64,000 bases of DNA from Collybiopsis luxurians FD-317 M1 (taxonomy: Eukaryota; Basidiomycota; Agaricomycetes; Agaricales; Omphalotaceae). The notes beneath the pieces were generated by a model. The model saw only the letters and a program-made list of their open reading frames with translations, was not told the DNA's origin and made no database searches. Positions 12,101-22,680 of this stretch are shown piece by piece. The stretch covers positions 1,297,123 to 1,361,122 of the forward strand of contig KN834751.1 in assembly GCA_000827265.1 (NCBI GenBank), given 5' to 3'. The position numbers were made by a program, and so were the translations under genes. Within the stretch, counting starts at the first letter, position 1; the number at the start of each line of letters is the position of its first letter.

Positions 12101-15100
12101 GACTGCGAAATCAAGATTGGTTGGCTATAAGAACGAAAAAAAAAAACCGACTCACAATCCGCTGCCTCTGTCCCCCACTCACCCCTCCCCCACCACTTCC
12201 TCCCTCGCTCAAAATCGTCATATCCCCCTTATCCATCCTCTTCAAATCATACCTCAATGAACACGCATCGAGTACAGTCCCATACCACACCTCATCGAAC
12301 GCGTTATCCATGACGATGTTCTCCCGAATGGTCGTCGGCCAGAGGAAAGCGTCTTGCGGTGCGTATGCTATTCGGGAAGAACAGGACCTGGGAAAGAGGG
12401 ACCCGGAGAGAATGTACGTTTCGCTCAGGAGAGTTTTGAGGAGCATGGATTTGCCCTATGTGGGGGGTTGATAGAGTGAGTATTTTGCTTCGCAACGAGA
12501 TTGAATACGGAGACTTGGACTTACAGCTCCGACGGGACCTACAACCATCACCAGGCCGTTCGGCTCAAGCGAGATACTACAGTCCTCCAAAAGCGCCTTT
12601 CCTCCTTCTTTTGCAGCCACATTCACATGAGATAGCGATAGCGACAGGGCCGGCTTGGGTTGGCCAGAAAGGGATGTCGAAGATAAAGTCCCTTTTGAAT
12701 CCAAACTAGTTTGCTTAGATGTAAGTGTGTTTTCGGAGGACTGTTTTTCGGGTAGCGATCTAACAAACAAGAAATATAATGTCAAATCAGCCTTTTCCTA
12801 AATGAAAAATCCAGCAAACCCCAGACTCACAAAAACCCTGCAATCCGCTTCATACTCGCAAACGAAGCCAACAAGAGTGGGAAGCAATTCCCGACGGTGC
12901 TTATAGGAAGCGTTACCAAATTCTACATGTAAACTCTCATTAGGCAAGAAGATACGGAAGAGTTTCGCGATAGCGATGAACTACACCAACTCACCACTAC
13001 AGTCAAAATCGTAAACAGCTTGTCCGGACGTAAATTCTCCGCCCCATGAATGCCGACGTACGTCCCGAGTGCGGACAAACCAGCAAAGTTAATCGTAGCC
13101 GAGGAGAGCACCCCGACGATGACAAGTTTTTCACTTGGTATCAAGTATTGGGATAAGCAGGGTGATAGCAACATGGGAAAAGTAGTAAAGACTTACAAAA
13201 ATCCACGAAGATAATCAATTTCCTTCTGCCGAACAGGTTCTACCCATTTACGTGTGGTATCCTCTACCGCGAGGAGTTTGACCGGGATGATTTGCGACAT
13301 GATCGACGTCTGTGAACAACCAACAAACTCTATTTCAAGCGGGGAGTTTAAGGGGGAACGTCAACATACAAGAATCTTCAATCGCGCCTGCGTAGACCCC
13401 ATCCAAGCTTTCTGCGCTCTGGCTACCCTCTTTCCGATATACGACGTGATGAGAAAGAAGGATACCATGATGCAGATTGGCGGGATCATTGCGAATTCGG
13501 CCTAGGCAGAGCGAGATGGATCAGAATAGGGATGAGAAAAAAAGACGTATACCTACCTCAAACCAGAGAATAACCGCCGCAACCGCGATCGAGACAGAGG
13601 AAGTCCAAGTTTCGTGAAAGAACGCGATGCCTTCACATACTCGTTCCACATCCACGGACCTTTCATATTGTTAAGAATGTCTCCAGAGAGTGGAAGAATA
13701 AGCGAGAACGTACATATAAGTCATAGCAGTACTACGACCTTCACTTTCTGCAACCTCCGCAGAAAGTACCAGGGACTTGTCGAAAATCACACTGACCCTG
13801 TTCGATTCAAGTGAATTGTGAGATTCAACTTTCCAAGCTTTTGAAAACTTACAACGCGGCACGATAAGTCACCACCATAGCGTACACCTGCCAAAATTCA
13901 CGTCAATTGTGAAGGCAGAAAGTAAATCGATGCTCACCTTATCCCAATACAGGCTCGTACAAAATGCAATGGTGAAATACACTAACGCATACGCGCCAAC
14001 TAAAGCCCATCCATGCGAAGGATCTTGCTGCTGTCCTCCATCTGTGTACGACTCGACAAACGATAACATTGCTTGTACGAGGTACGTTTGCGCGAAGGTT
14101 GCCGCGATGAGTAAAAGTTTTGGTCCGGCAGGTGCGACGAACATGAAGAAAAACGCGTGAATTGAAGGAAGGAAGATGTCGCGTTTTTCATGACTGTAGG
14201 TAGGTTTTTGTCGTTTGTAGCTAAAACGGTGTTAGGAACGAACTGCGTATATAGAAGAGGAGGGGTACACGTACTAGTATTCTAGAGACTGGGACAACTT
14301 TTGGTTTGCAGGTCCGGAAGACATAGTTGGGGGAAGACCGAACGCATCGAGATCATCGAGGTCAAAGGAACGTTTAAATCCGGCGTATAGAATGGGGTAC
14401 AGATAGACGAAGAAGAGCCGTGCCGGAAGGGAAGACGTGGTTTCGAGTGCCGCGGGCTAACGTTCAGAGTTAGTTTCTACTGGAAGACAGAAAGGCATTG
14501 CAAAGCAAACCTTGTGGTCCCGCTTGATGGATCTCCGTTTATGCCAGAGTTCCGCGAAAAGCAAGCATGCCCGTGCAGCAAATGAAGTCGCGAACGCCGG
14601 GAAAAAAGCTTCGTTTTTCAACGAAGTAATCGCGTACGTTCGGAGTTGAGTTGCAGATAAAAGCACGCTGAGGGCCAGAAAAAGGATAAGAAGGGTGCTG
14701 GGAGCAGGACGACGCGTATGATGGAGGTATGATAGAGGAAGAATCAAAGCCTAAATAACATATTAAATGGAGAGCACTGGGTAAAGTGAACGAACTTACT
14801 GCAGTTGCAGTGTCAAGGGCATAAGCTCTGGTTGCCCAAGCTCCCCATCCATCTCTGGGTACAAGACTAACCGTTCCCAGCAAACTCGCGAATAACGCCA
14901 TTGCAAAAACGAGTTTGACACAGGCGAGAAGGTCAAGAACCCTCGTCGTGATTCGGGGGCTCTGAACGAGAAAAATGACTCTGATAAATGCGCAAAACGC
15001 GAATATTGTGCAAGGCAATATTGCTAGGATTCTACAGAGAAACAATTAACTCCATCTCAAGACGCGTCAGGGCTGGACTTGCCTGTACTGAAATCCTAAG

Positions 15101-15168
15101 GTAAAGTCCATATGCCTGCAGGACGAAACTGGTCCAAAGGACGCCTCATTATCGCACAGAGAGGCCAT
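9141..15168 (-). CDS. fer6: Full-length ABCC/MRP-type ABC transporter (Fer6-like)
   Basis: A gene with many introns, starting at ATG 15166-15168 and ending at TGA 9141-9143. The N-terminus (CDNEASFGPVSSC) is typical of fungal ABCC proteins and leads into a TMD0-like hydrophobic region. Then come TMD1 and NBD1: Walker A GPVGAGKS over an intron, signature GGSGGGGVSGGQRQR, Walker B VLLDDCFSALD. TMD2 and NBD2 follow: Walker A GRTGSGKSS joined over an intron, FSSGERQLLCIAR, Walker B IVILDEASSSMD, H-loop VAHR. Both nucleotide sites look complete. The first intron appears to use a GC donor (AG/GCAAGT). Its divergent neighbour is the acyltransferase gene 275 bp away. Ustilago fer6 encodes an ABC transporter in the ferrichrome A cluster, so export of siderophore or handling of breakdown products is likely. 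The substrate is inferred from context only. Confidence 0.85.
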
Positions 15169-15443
15169 GCTGGGAGTAACGAGACTTACGGGTGCAACAT
15201 AACCTGGTTCGTCGTGGTCATCGTCGTGCTGAGAGTACCAGCACGGTGACGGTTATCGGACAGATACCCTTTCGGATATCGGATATGATTAGATTGTCGT
15301 TATCTCCACTTGCATGCGGCCGGTTCATCTCACTTTCAACCTGGTTCACAAACGAGTTCAAGTTTGAGCCGGCTAGGTATACCTTCGCGGTCATGTAGAA
15401 TCAAGTTATACTCAGAGTCGAAATTCTGGGTCCCTTCACGACC
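15169..15443. promoter_or_regulatory. Divergent promoter of ABC transporter and acyltransferase, with two HGATAA sites
   Basis: This 275-bp region separates two divergent siderophore genes. Two inverted GATA elements match HGATAA: TTATCG at 15253-15258 and TTATCT at 15300-15305, read on the minus strand as CGATAA and AGATAA. GATA factors of the Urbs1/SreA/Fep1 family repress siderophore genes under iron sufficiency. Spacing and pairing fit that, but single GATAA motifs are frequent by chance. Confidence 0.5.
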
Positions 15444-16825
15444 ATGACCACCAAAACTTCAGGCTATGTGCGTGAGGAGTACGTCGCACCACCAGATCAC
15501 ACCTTTACTCTGCCGGATAGCACCCAAATTCGGTCTACAGAGACGGAGGGTCTCATCCAAGTCTATCTCAGAGGATCCTCAGAGCCCTTGATTTGTTTTG
15601 AGCCTCACAAATCGCGTACTCTCCGGACCAGTCCTCACGGTATAGTAAACGATGATCGTGCCGTATCTAGCCCTGCAGTCGTCTTTAAAACAGTAGGTGC
15701 TTCCCAGATAGACACGGCGAATATTTGGGCTTCCATTTACGCGTTCTGGATACGCCATTCCGAAAAGGAAGTAGTTCCTCTGATCATCGACACCGAATCC
15801 TTCGATCCAACTTGCGCCTCCGAAACTCTAGCCTACCTGACCACCACCGGTCTAGCCTTCTGTCCCCCAGACGCCTCATCTAAATTTGAACTCCTCCTTG
15901 TCCGAGCTTCGTTCTGGCAAGGCGCCGGAGCACCTACAGAGTTCCACTGGCTCCGATCCATGGTCCCGCTCCCATCCCTCTCTTCATCTCCATTCTTCCC
16001 ATTCGTACAATCCTTCACCCGCACCGAACACGTCCTCACCACTCACCCCCTCCGTCCACCCAAACCACCTCCAGGCTCCGTCCTATACTCCCGCTTCATC
16101 TTCACCGTCAACGAGCACCTCCGATTCATCCACATCGACGCTAGCAACCCAGCGCATTTCGATGCCTATACGCGTTGGCAGAACTCTGAGAGGGTCAACG
16201 TTGGGTGGCGGGAACGTGGGCCGGACGAGAAGCATAGGAAGTACCTCGCGGATAGGCTGGCGGATCCCCATATTATGGGGTTCGTGGTAGAGTGGAACGG
16301 CGAGTTGGCGGGGTATGGTGAGATGGCATGGGTCAAGGAGGATCCGATGGGTACGTATGTCGGTGGTTTGGGCGATTACGATCAGGGTAGGTTTTTTTCT
16401 TCTACAATCGTTCATTGCGTATCTAAATCGTTGTAGGCACGCACCTGCTTATCGGAGAAGAGAAGTTCCGAGGCAGACATCGTTGTAAGTTTTCTTCCGT
16501 TTCGCTTCAGGTGGACTTTGCACCACTTAGTTTACTTCCCCAGTCACAGCTGTAATGACATCCATGAAACACGCTTGCTTCCTGCGCGATCCACGCACTC
16601 AAATCGTCGTCGGAGAACCTCGAGCCGACCTTCCTATCGTTCCTCGACTGATTGCGTACTTGCCTCAAGAATTAAACAGGGTATGTGCCACCTCCCCTTT
16701 CCCCCTTTCAGTTAGGCTAACGAGTCAATGTCTGATGTTTACAGGAATTTGAATTCCCTCATAAGCGAGCTGTATACTTTACTTTAAGGCGGGAGCGATT
16801 CTTCCAGGCTGCAATGTTAAACTGA
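15444..16825 (+). CDS. fer5: GNAT-family N5-hydroxyornithine acyltransferase (SidF/Fer5-like)
   Basis: Four exons (15444-16386, 16437-16484, 16544-16680, 16745-16825) give 402 residues in a consistent frame. The C-terminal half is an IucB/RhbD/SidF-type GNAT domain: RFIHIDASNPAHFDAYTRW, an ERVNVGWRERG segment, GFVVEWNGELAGYGEMAWVK, then after the first intron GTHLLIGEEKFRGRHR, which is the acyl-CoA binding region. The N-terminal ~200 residues are the less conserved cap typical of this family. The enzyme should transfer an acyl group from CoA to N5-hydroxyornithine to form the hydroxamate. No C-terminal PTS1 signal is seen (it ends AAMLN), unlike the peroxisomal SidF of Aspergillus. The divergent ABC gene and downstream enoyl-CoA hydratase match the Ustilago fer4-fer5-fer6 set. 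Confidence 0.85.
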
Positions 16826-17710
16826 ACTATTCCTTGGAGAAAGTGTGGAGTAGATCTAATAGTTTGATGTACTTCCACCGAACTAGAATTTTTTTTATTT
16901 GAGTGGCTGAGAAAAGCTTGCTTGTCCGGCTAAGTCCGACTTTGAACGATTTAAAGAAGAATAGAGAAAAATGACGATGATTGTGGAGTCTACATATGGA
17001 TATTTCTTTGAGTTTCTGAGCGTAAGTGTTAGAGAACACTGTAACACCAGGCGGAAATCTATTTACTTACTGATGAAATTGTATGCCAATTTTTCATGTG
17101 AACTCTGCAAGTCACCTCTTGCAATAGTCCAGGCTCAAAACGAAGCATTGCTATTTAATATTCTCTATTCACAACAAAAATGACGCAAGTTTGGGCAAGA
17201 TTTCTTGAACTCGCGGCACCACGATGGAATAGCTTGGGAATCGATACTGTGGTACACCCTCGCAGTCCTGCACCCCGAGTGGCAAAGTGCCAAGAACGGA
17301 TACCCGGGATCTAATCAGATGGAAATTATCAGATATGCGGTCGTTTCGGATAGAACTGGTTCGTCCCTGGCTCAGCTCAGATTATCGTTCTCCGCGTACC
17401 TGAATTGGTCCTACAACAAACGGGCAAACGAATCAGGAACTTCGAACCTCCGAAAAAAGAAAGAAAAGAAAAAAGAAATCTGCTAGAGTCCGCGAGGGTC
17501 CCTCCTCGTTCCATTCCGTTCGGATTCGATCGGGCTTTCGGGTTTACTCTAGGCGCATAGGGTCGTGAATGAACAAGATCCCCTGGTCCAAAGTCCAAAA
17601 AAGTCGCAATTGAATGTTTATTATCCTGAATTTTCGGCCCAGTCTTCCGTCTTCGTCTTCGTTCCCCAAAGCTAACGCTACTCTTCATCTTCCTAGTCCA
17701 ACTTACCAGA
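16826..17710. promoter_or_regulatory. Intergenic region upstream of enoyl-CoA hydratase, with two HGATAA sites
   Basis: There is no supportable gene in these 885 bp. Inverted GATA elements occur at 17326-17331 (TTATCA, TGATAA on the other strand) and 17382-17387 (TTATCG, CGATAA). The first overlaps ATCAGATAT, a near match to the ATCWGATAA iron-GATA consensus. The 3' end of the acyltransferase transcript also lies here. Confidence 0.45.
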
Positions 17711-18884
17711 ATGGCGGGAGCAGACAATGATACTCCATCCCAAAGGCCTGCGAATGACACGAAGGGCGCTGAAGCCAACCCCCTCGCACAGGCGTATTTC
17801 CATAAAGTCCACTCCCATCCTGGGGTTTACTGTATCGCTCTGAACAGACCAAAGTCGAAGAATGCGATCTCCGTCCAACTTTTAGAGGTTCGTGCATATA
17901 AGGTGGTACTTACCAATAACTCAATTCCAAAGCGAAACGTTCTTTACAGGACATACGAATCGCTTTGAACCAAGCCATGTCCGAAAAAATGTAAATGACT
18001 CTGACCTACTCAGAAAAACCTAAACGAACCCATTCACTGACTTCACTAAACATATGAACGCAGGTTAAACGTCTTGATATTCTACTCCTCCTCCCTAGGC
18101 GCGTTCTGCTCCGGTGCAGACCTGGTTGAGCGAAAATCAATGTCCGAAGACCAAGTCCGCGAGTTTTTATCCAACATTCGACTTGTATTCAATTTTATCG
18201 ATAATCTTCCGTTCCCTACGATCGCTGCTATCGACGGACCTGCATTGGGAGGTGGGTTGGAGCTGGCGCTGACGTGTGATTTTCGTATCGCAGGTGAGTA
18301 CCGTCATCCCAGCGTTAATGATTTCAGTGTCGTGTGAAGCTAACTTCCCCTCGATGTGCAGCTAGCGATGTAACGAAAATAAGTTTCCCAGAAGTACGAC
18401 TGGGGATCATCCCAGGTGCTGGAGGTACACAGCGTGCTCCGAGGTTAATTGGGATGTCAAAAGCTAAAGAACTCATCTTTACGGGGAGGAATCTGACTGC
18501 TAGGGACGCACAAGATTTAGGTATGTAATTCAGTACGGTGGGTAAAGCGATGATTGAAACACACCTACAGGGCTTGTGGACTACGTCGCTTCATCGTCAT
18601 CAACCGCATTCGAGCGAGCGCTTGAGCTGGCCAAAGATATGTCTCAAAGTGGTAAGTCCTAGCTCTCATCTGCTCTAGTTGAATCTTGACTTGTGCTGTG
18701 GTCAATAGCACCCCTCGCTCTTCGTGCAGCCAAAGCTGCTATATCCCACACTTTGGACACTCCTTTAGACGCCGCTTTGAATCACGAAAGGACATGCTAT
18801 GAGTCGCTGTTGAGTACGAGAGACCGCATGGAGGCGCTTACGGCGTTTCGAGAAAAAAGGAAGCCGGTTTTTGTGGGCGAATGA
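17711..18884 (+). CDS. fer4: Enoyl-CoA hydratase, AUH (methylglutaconyl-CoA hydratase)-like; Fer4/SidH-type
   Basis: Six exons (17711-17887, 17950-17990, 18064-18293, 18362-18520, 18571-18651, 18709-18884) join in frame to 287 residues, the normal crotonase length. Family marks: LNRPKSKNAIS, the oxyanion-hole segment FCSGADLVERK, AAIDGPALGGGLELALTCDFR, and the catalytic-Glu region FPEVRLGIIPGAGGTQR. The C-terminal TAFREKRKPVFVGE resembles AUH proteins closely. AUH interconverts methylglutaconyl-CoA and HMG-CoA. In the Ustilago ferrichrome A pathway, Fer4 dehydrates HMG-CoA to methylglutaconyl-CoA for the acyltransferase Fer5. The gene follows the acyltransferase on the same strand, so the same role is inferred. 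No PTS1 is visible. A mitochondrial leucine-catabolism AUH is the alternative, but the first residues do not look like a presequence. Confidence 0.85.
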
Positions 18885-19440
18885 ACTCGCTGGAAGGCAA
18901 AGCTGAGGGAAGTAAGTGGTAGGTGTAGGATGAGAAAGTTTGGTGATTTCGAGAGGGTGTACCACAGTTCAGCCAATGAAAAAAATAAAGGAAGCTCTTT
19001 CGAGCATATTCGTAGCTAAAATGAGCCTCGTTGCTCTGATGGGAGACGAATCAACTGGCGTAAGCGCTTACTTTAACGCTGAGGTGGTCACGCAAAGCGC
19101 GATCAGTCACGGCACATGTTATTAACCACGGCCGTTTCCAGCCGTTTCCTCTGCCGATGTTTTCATCTCGAGCTCTTGATGCTAGCTATACCCTGTTATA
19201 CCTTTTTCCGCCTACTCATTCTCGACCATGTCTCTGCACCTCGACATATCGGCTCAATGACTGCTGAAAGCATGCACTAACTCTGCCTTCTGGTCTATCA
19301 GACGCAGATCAGGCGTTGAAAATCTTCGTGAAGCGTCAATGAACAGATTGACACGTAACGTCACGGAAGCAGTCATGTAAAATCAGTGTGCAATTACCGC
19401 AATAGAATGCTTCCCTGAAAGTCGATTTTAGCAGTTATCC
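18885..19440. other. Intergenic region
   Basis: This is the 3' flank of the hydratase and spacer before the reductase relic. There is no coding signal beyond short frames, and I see no RNA gene or repeat. Confidence 0.4.
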
Positions 19441-19450
19441 GGTCAATACT

Positions 19451-19750
19451 ATGTTGAACAATGATTTCTCGAAGCTTCAAACTAGTGGTCCAGCTTCAAA
19501 TAGTTCTGTTGTTCGAGTCGCGGTGAGTACTCTAGTCCAAAATCACTGCGAATGCAATATGTTTAAGCCACTTTCTGTCATTGGGCTTCGAAGGGGCCAA
19601 TGCCTGACATACCTAGCACGAGATGGCTTAATCAAGCTCCTGATGAAGCTTCTTGAATCCACCAAAGCAGGTGTAGACGCGTTATCTCCTGACACAAAAG
19701 ATGTTTTCGAAAAGCGAAAAGTCCACTATACGGAACGCGTTGTCCACTGA
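19451..19750 (+). pseudogene. Decayed 5' fragment of an aldo-keto reductase gene
   Basis: The stretch resembles the first exons of the intact reductase gene at 22681. It has the same TTTCTCGAAG start region, TCAAACTAG, a GTTCGAGTCGCGGTGAGT that aligns with the first exon/intron border of that gene, and later AAAGCAGGTGTAGACGCG aligned with the KAGVDAL codons. After KAGVDALSPDTKDVF the match stops. The active-site Tyr segment and everything downstream are absent, so it cannot make a reductase. An open frame of 99 codons runs through by chance of the decay pattern. Most likely it is a relic of a local duplication of the neighbouring gene. Confidence 0.75.
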
Positions 19751-19874
19751 TACTATGTATTCAGCTTAGTTACATTCCATACTTTCCAGCTCCGGCAGCA
19801 ATCCGGCAGTGCTTTTCAGTTCTGATCCAGTGATTGTATTGCTTATCTAGGTCGCGTGTCTTCCCCGTACTCCC

Positions 19875-21378
19875 ATGTTGCTACTTCAGCTCCCAGACGA
19901 CATCTTGTTCAATATTCTCTATTTTGTGAAACCTCCCGATCTTATTCGGTTGAGGAAGGTATGCTATTCGCTAATGACTGGAAACTTTGCTCACGCATGC
20001 GGGATGACAGATTTGTAAACGACTTCAAGCTTTCACCTTGGAACCTATAGTTTGGAGGGCTGCTTATCGAACTTCCGGATATTTTCTTCCGGTTACATCC
20101 CCAACTTCCCAGACTATTCACGATTTCGAACGCGTTCTCCTACGTGCATATCGATGGAATAAGATATGGGTACAGCAGGCTGAACCTGTCACTCATACAC
20201 TCAGTTGTATTTGGTCTTTTCAGAGTGGAATCGAACATTTGCAACATATGGAAATTGCTCACAGTCGGTTCATTTTTGCTATCGGAGGCCGTAAAGCTTT
20301 GCAGGTATATGATCTTGAAACCAAACGGGAGATCTTCAATCATCAGACCATCGATGGCGCGCAGGTTCAGTGGCTAGAGTACCATCGGAGTGAAACAACG
20401 GAAAGCGAAGCAGAATTGGGATTTTTCACTCCATTCGTCAGCCATAACCATCTGTGAGTTCAAAATTAAATCGTTCGGTCTCTCATTTAGTATTCCCAGT
20501 GCTATATTCAAAATCGATCCTCAAGGAGAAGTAGACTTAATCAACACATCTATTCAGAATTCTGGTGATGTAGATATCATTGCCATCGGTCATGGGTTTT
20601 GCATTATCCCAGGTCCAGATGGATCCGATGTTGTTTCCTTGTTGCACATCCCCTCCCAAAAGGTTTACTCGCTTTGTTCAACATTGATAGATGTATGCAT
20701 GCCGTTGCCTTCTATTCCGAGTCAGTCTAATCTTTTTTTACGATATAGGATGGTTACACCTGTGCAATAATCTTGCCCAGACATGTTCTCATGTATGATG
20801 ACCAATATCTAGGCGAAACTCCCATTGCGCTGTTTACCCTTCCAGATCATGCTACTGCTCCAGTGGATTTGCCTATACGGCAGACTCACTCTGGTATTTT
20901 GCGAAAAATTTTCAGGGAACGGCCTACATATATCTCTTCTGATATCTCAGAGCAGGGTGATACTGAGTCTATCTGGCTGGTTGCGCTCTTTGAAGACGGA
21001 AGCAGTAAAGGAATTCGCCCATTGCGGATCACACTTGAGGCCGGTGCAAAGATGACTTTTTATCTACCGAATGCTCCAAAGTGTGACCCCTCCATTGCCT
21101 ATCCAACCTTCACAGAATACCAGGTCCTTCCAGGTCTCAGAGCCAGAGGTATTGGTTACATATCCCGAGTCTCTGAAAAGGGACCTGACAAAGATCAGGC
21201 AGCGATGTATGATGTTCATTTGGGCCCTGATGGAGATTTGCATGTCGATACAACCTGCGTTCAGATCCCGAGGCTTTCAGGTCGTGTTTGTTTTGACCCT
21301 TTCGTAGGATTGATACACTTAAGATTCACGGATTCACTGGCAAATGTCGGGGTAGTGGAAATCTGGGATATAATCTAG
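19875..21378 (+). CDS. F-box protein with long C-terminal (propeller-like) region
   Basis: Four exons (19875-19958, 20011-20453, 20491-20692, 20749-21378) join in frame to 452 residues. An N-terminal F-box is clear: LLLQLPDDILFNILYFVKPPDLIRLRK, continuing after the intron as ICKRLQAFTLEPIVWR. The rest holds short beta-strand-like segments (FIFAIGGRKALQVYDLE, GFCIIPGPDGSDVV, GYTCAIILPRHVLMYDDQYLG) that suggest a degenerate beta-propeller, as in many basidiomycete F-box proteins. Expected role: SCF adaptor with unknown target. It is not closely related to the F-box/LRR array at 38-48 kb. It lies between two siderophore-cluster genes on the same strand; whether it takes part in iron regulation or is a bystander cannot be told. 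Confidence 0.8.
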
Positions 21379-22680
21379 AACAGTTTATACTCACAACCTC
21401 TCAATCAATTACAAATTCTTGGAAGACTAGGTCTGCTTCTTTGACCGAGTTGAGAAGCAACTAGGAGCTTCGACCAAAGCCGCGCTGCATATGGAAAACT
21501 TTAGGTTGACAAGAAGTTCAAGGATGAAATCATTTCGAATTTTCTTCGCTTCCTGGTTCCCATGGGCTGATGATGGCTGGCATAGAGTCCGTCTGGATGG
21601 GTCTGGATACAATGTAACAATAGAAATTGAGCAAAACCCTTCGTTTATAGCTAGAATCAAGTGATATATAGCTCAAATAAGGTGGCTTTAGCTCTGAATT
21701 TCCACTAGAGATACAGAACAACTTAAAGAGAACAAGAATTAATTAGATCCATCTTAATAACAGCATTAGAGTACTCTGCTGAAACTAAACCCTCTAAGTT
21801 GAAGAGAACACTCGATGCCGTCCGGGAAAGAGTTTCCAAATTAAGATTGGGCCCTGTTCGGCGTCTCCAGCACCGTGTAGTGTTAGAATTGATGTCTATA
21901 TCCTGAGCATTTTCTCCACATCCCAGGGCACTGGAGCCACTAAGAAGACTCAGAATATGAGAGCTACATAATACATAGTCATCGACATTTCACAAATATT
22001 TATGAATTACTGCGCCGGAGTTGTGAGAAGCGTCCAGGAACTCCGGAGTGATCAGAGGTTCAAGATTAACGATTTTGAAGTAGTGCCAGAATCTAAGAGA
22101 TCTTTACAAGCCATACTTTCCGCCAAATCCCATCTAAATTGCAACTAAATCGAGCAGGAAAGCTTGAAAATATGTAGGTTTGGTGAGGGGGATTCTTCGG
22201 TTGCATACAATATGGGATTTCTCATCCGACGGCATGTGAAAAGTCCAAAATGAATTTCTTGGACTTCCCCCCAATGCTGGACAAATCCGACAAAATGAAT
22301 CTCATCCTTGGACTTCCCGCCAATGCTAGCTAAAAATCTTCCGCCAACACCAGCCAAAAATGACTGACGCGAATGAAATATCGCTGAGCAATGACCTTAC
22401 GTGCCACTAACTTCTGAACTCTTGAAGTTGAATCTTCGCTCTTTAGAAGATTTTGCGTATGTAGACTAGCAACCAACAGATGGTTCCATTCGATAGCTGG
22501 GTAGATCTGCCGATTAGCCGTTGATGGTCAGCGTCATCTCATGGCACGGAATCACAACGGAGGAGTAACGCGCGTTGAAGTACACACATATAAAAAACAG
22601 TCGCAAATCGCCTCTGCCGCCAACAACAAACTTCTTTCTCATTCTCTACCTTCTCCTCACTATCCGACATACTCATAAAT
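21379..22680. other. Intergenic region with a short imperfect direct repeat
   Basis: 1.3 kb with no supportable gene. Near 22245-22350 two imperfect copies of a unit of about 60 bp appear: AAAATGAAT, a CTTGGACTTCCC core, then CCAATGCT. They may be a small tandem duplication. A CGATAG motif near 22491 is the only GATA-type site I note upstream of the reductase. Confidence 0.4.
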
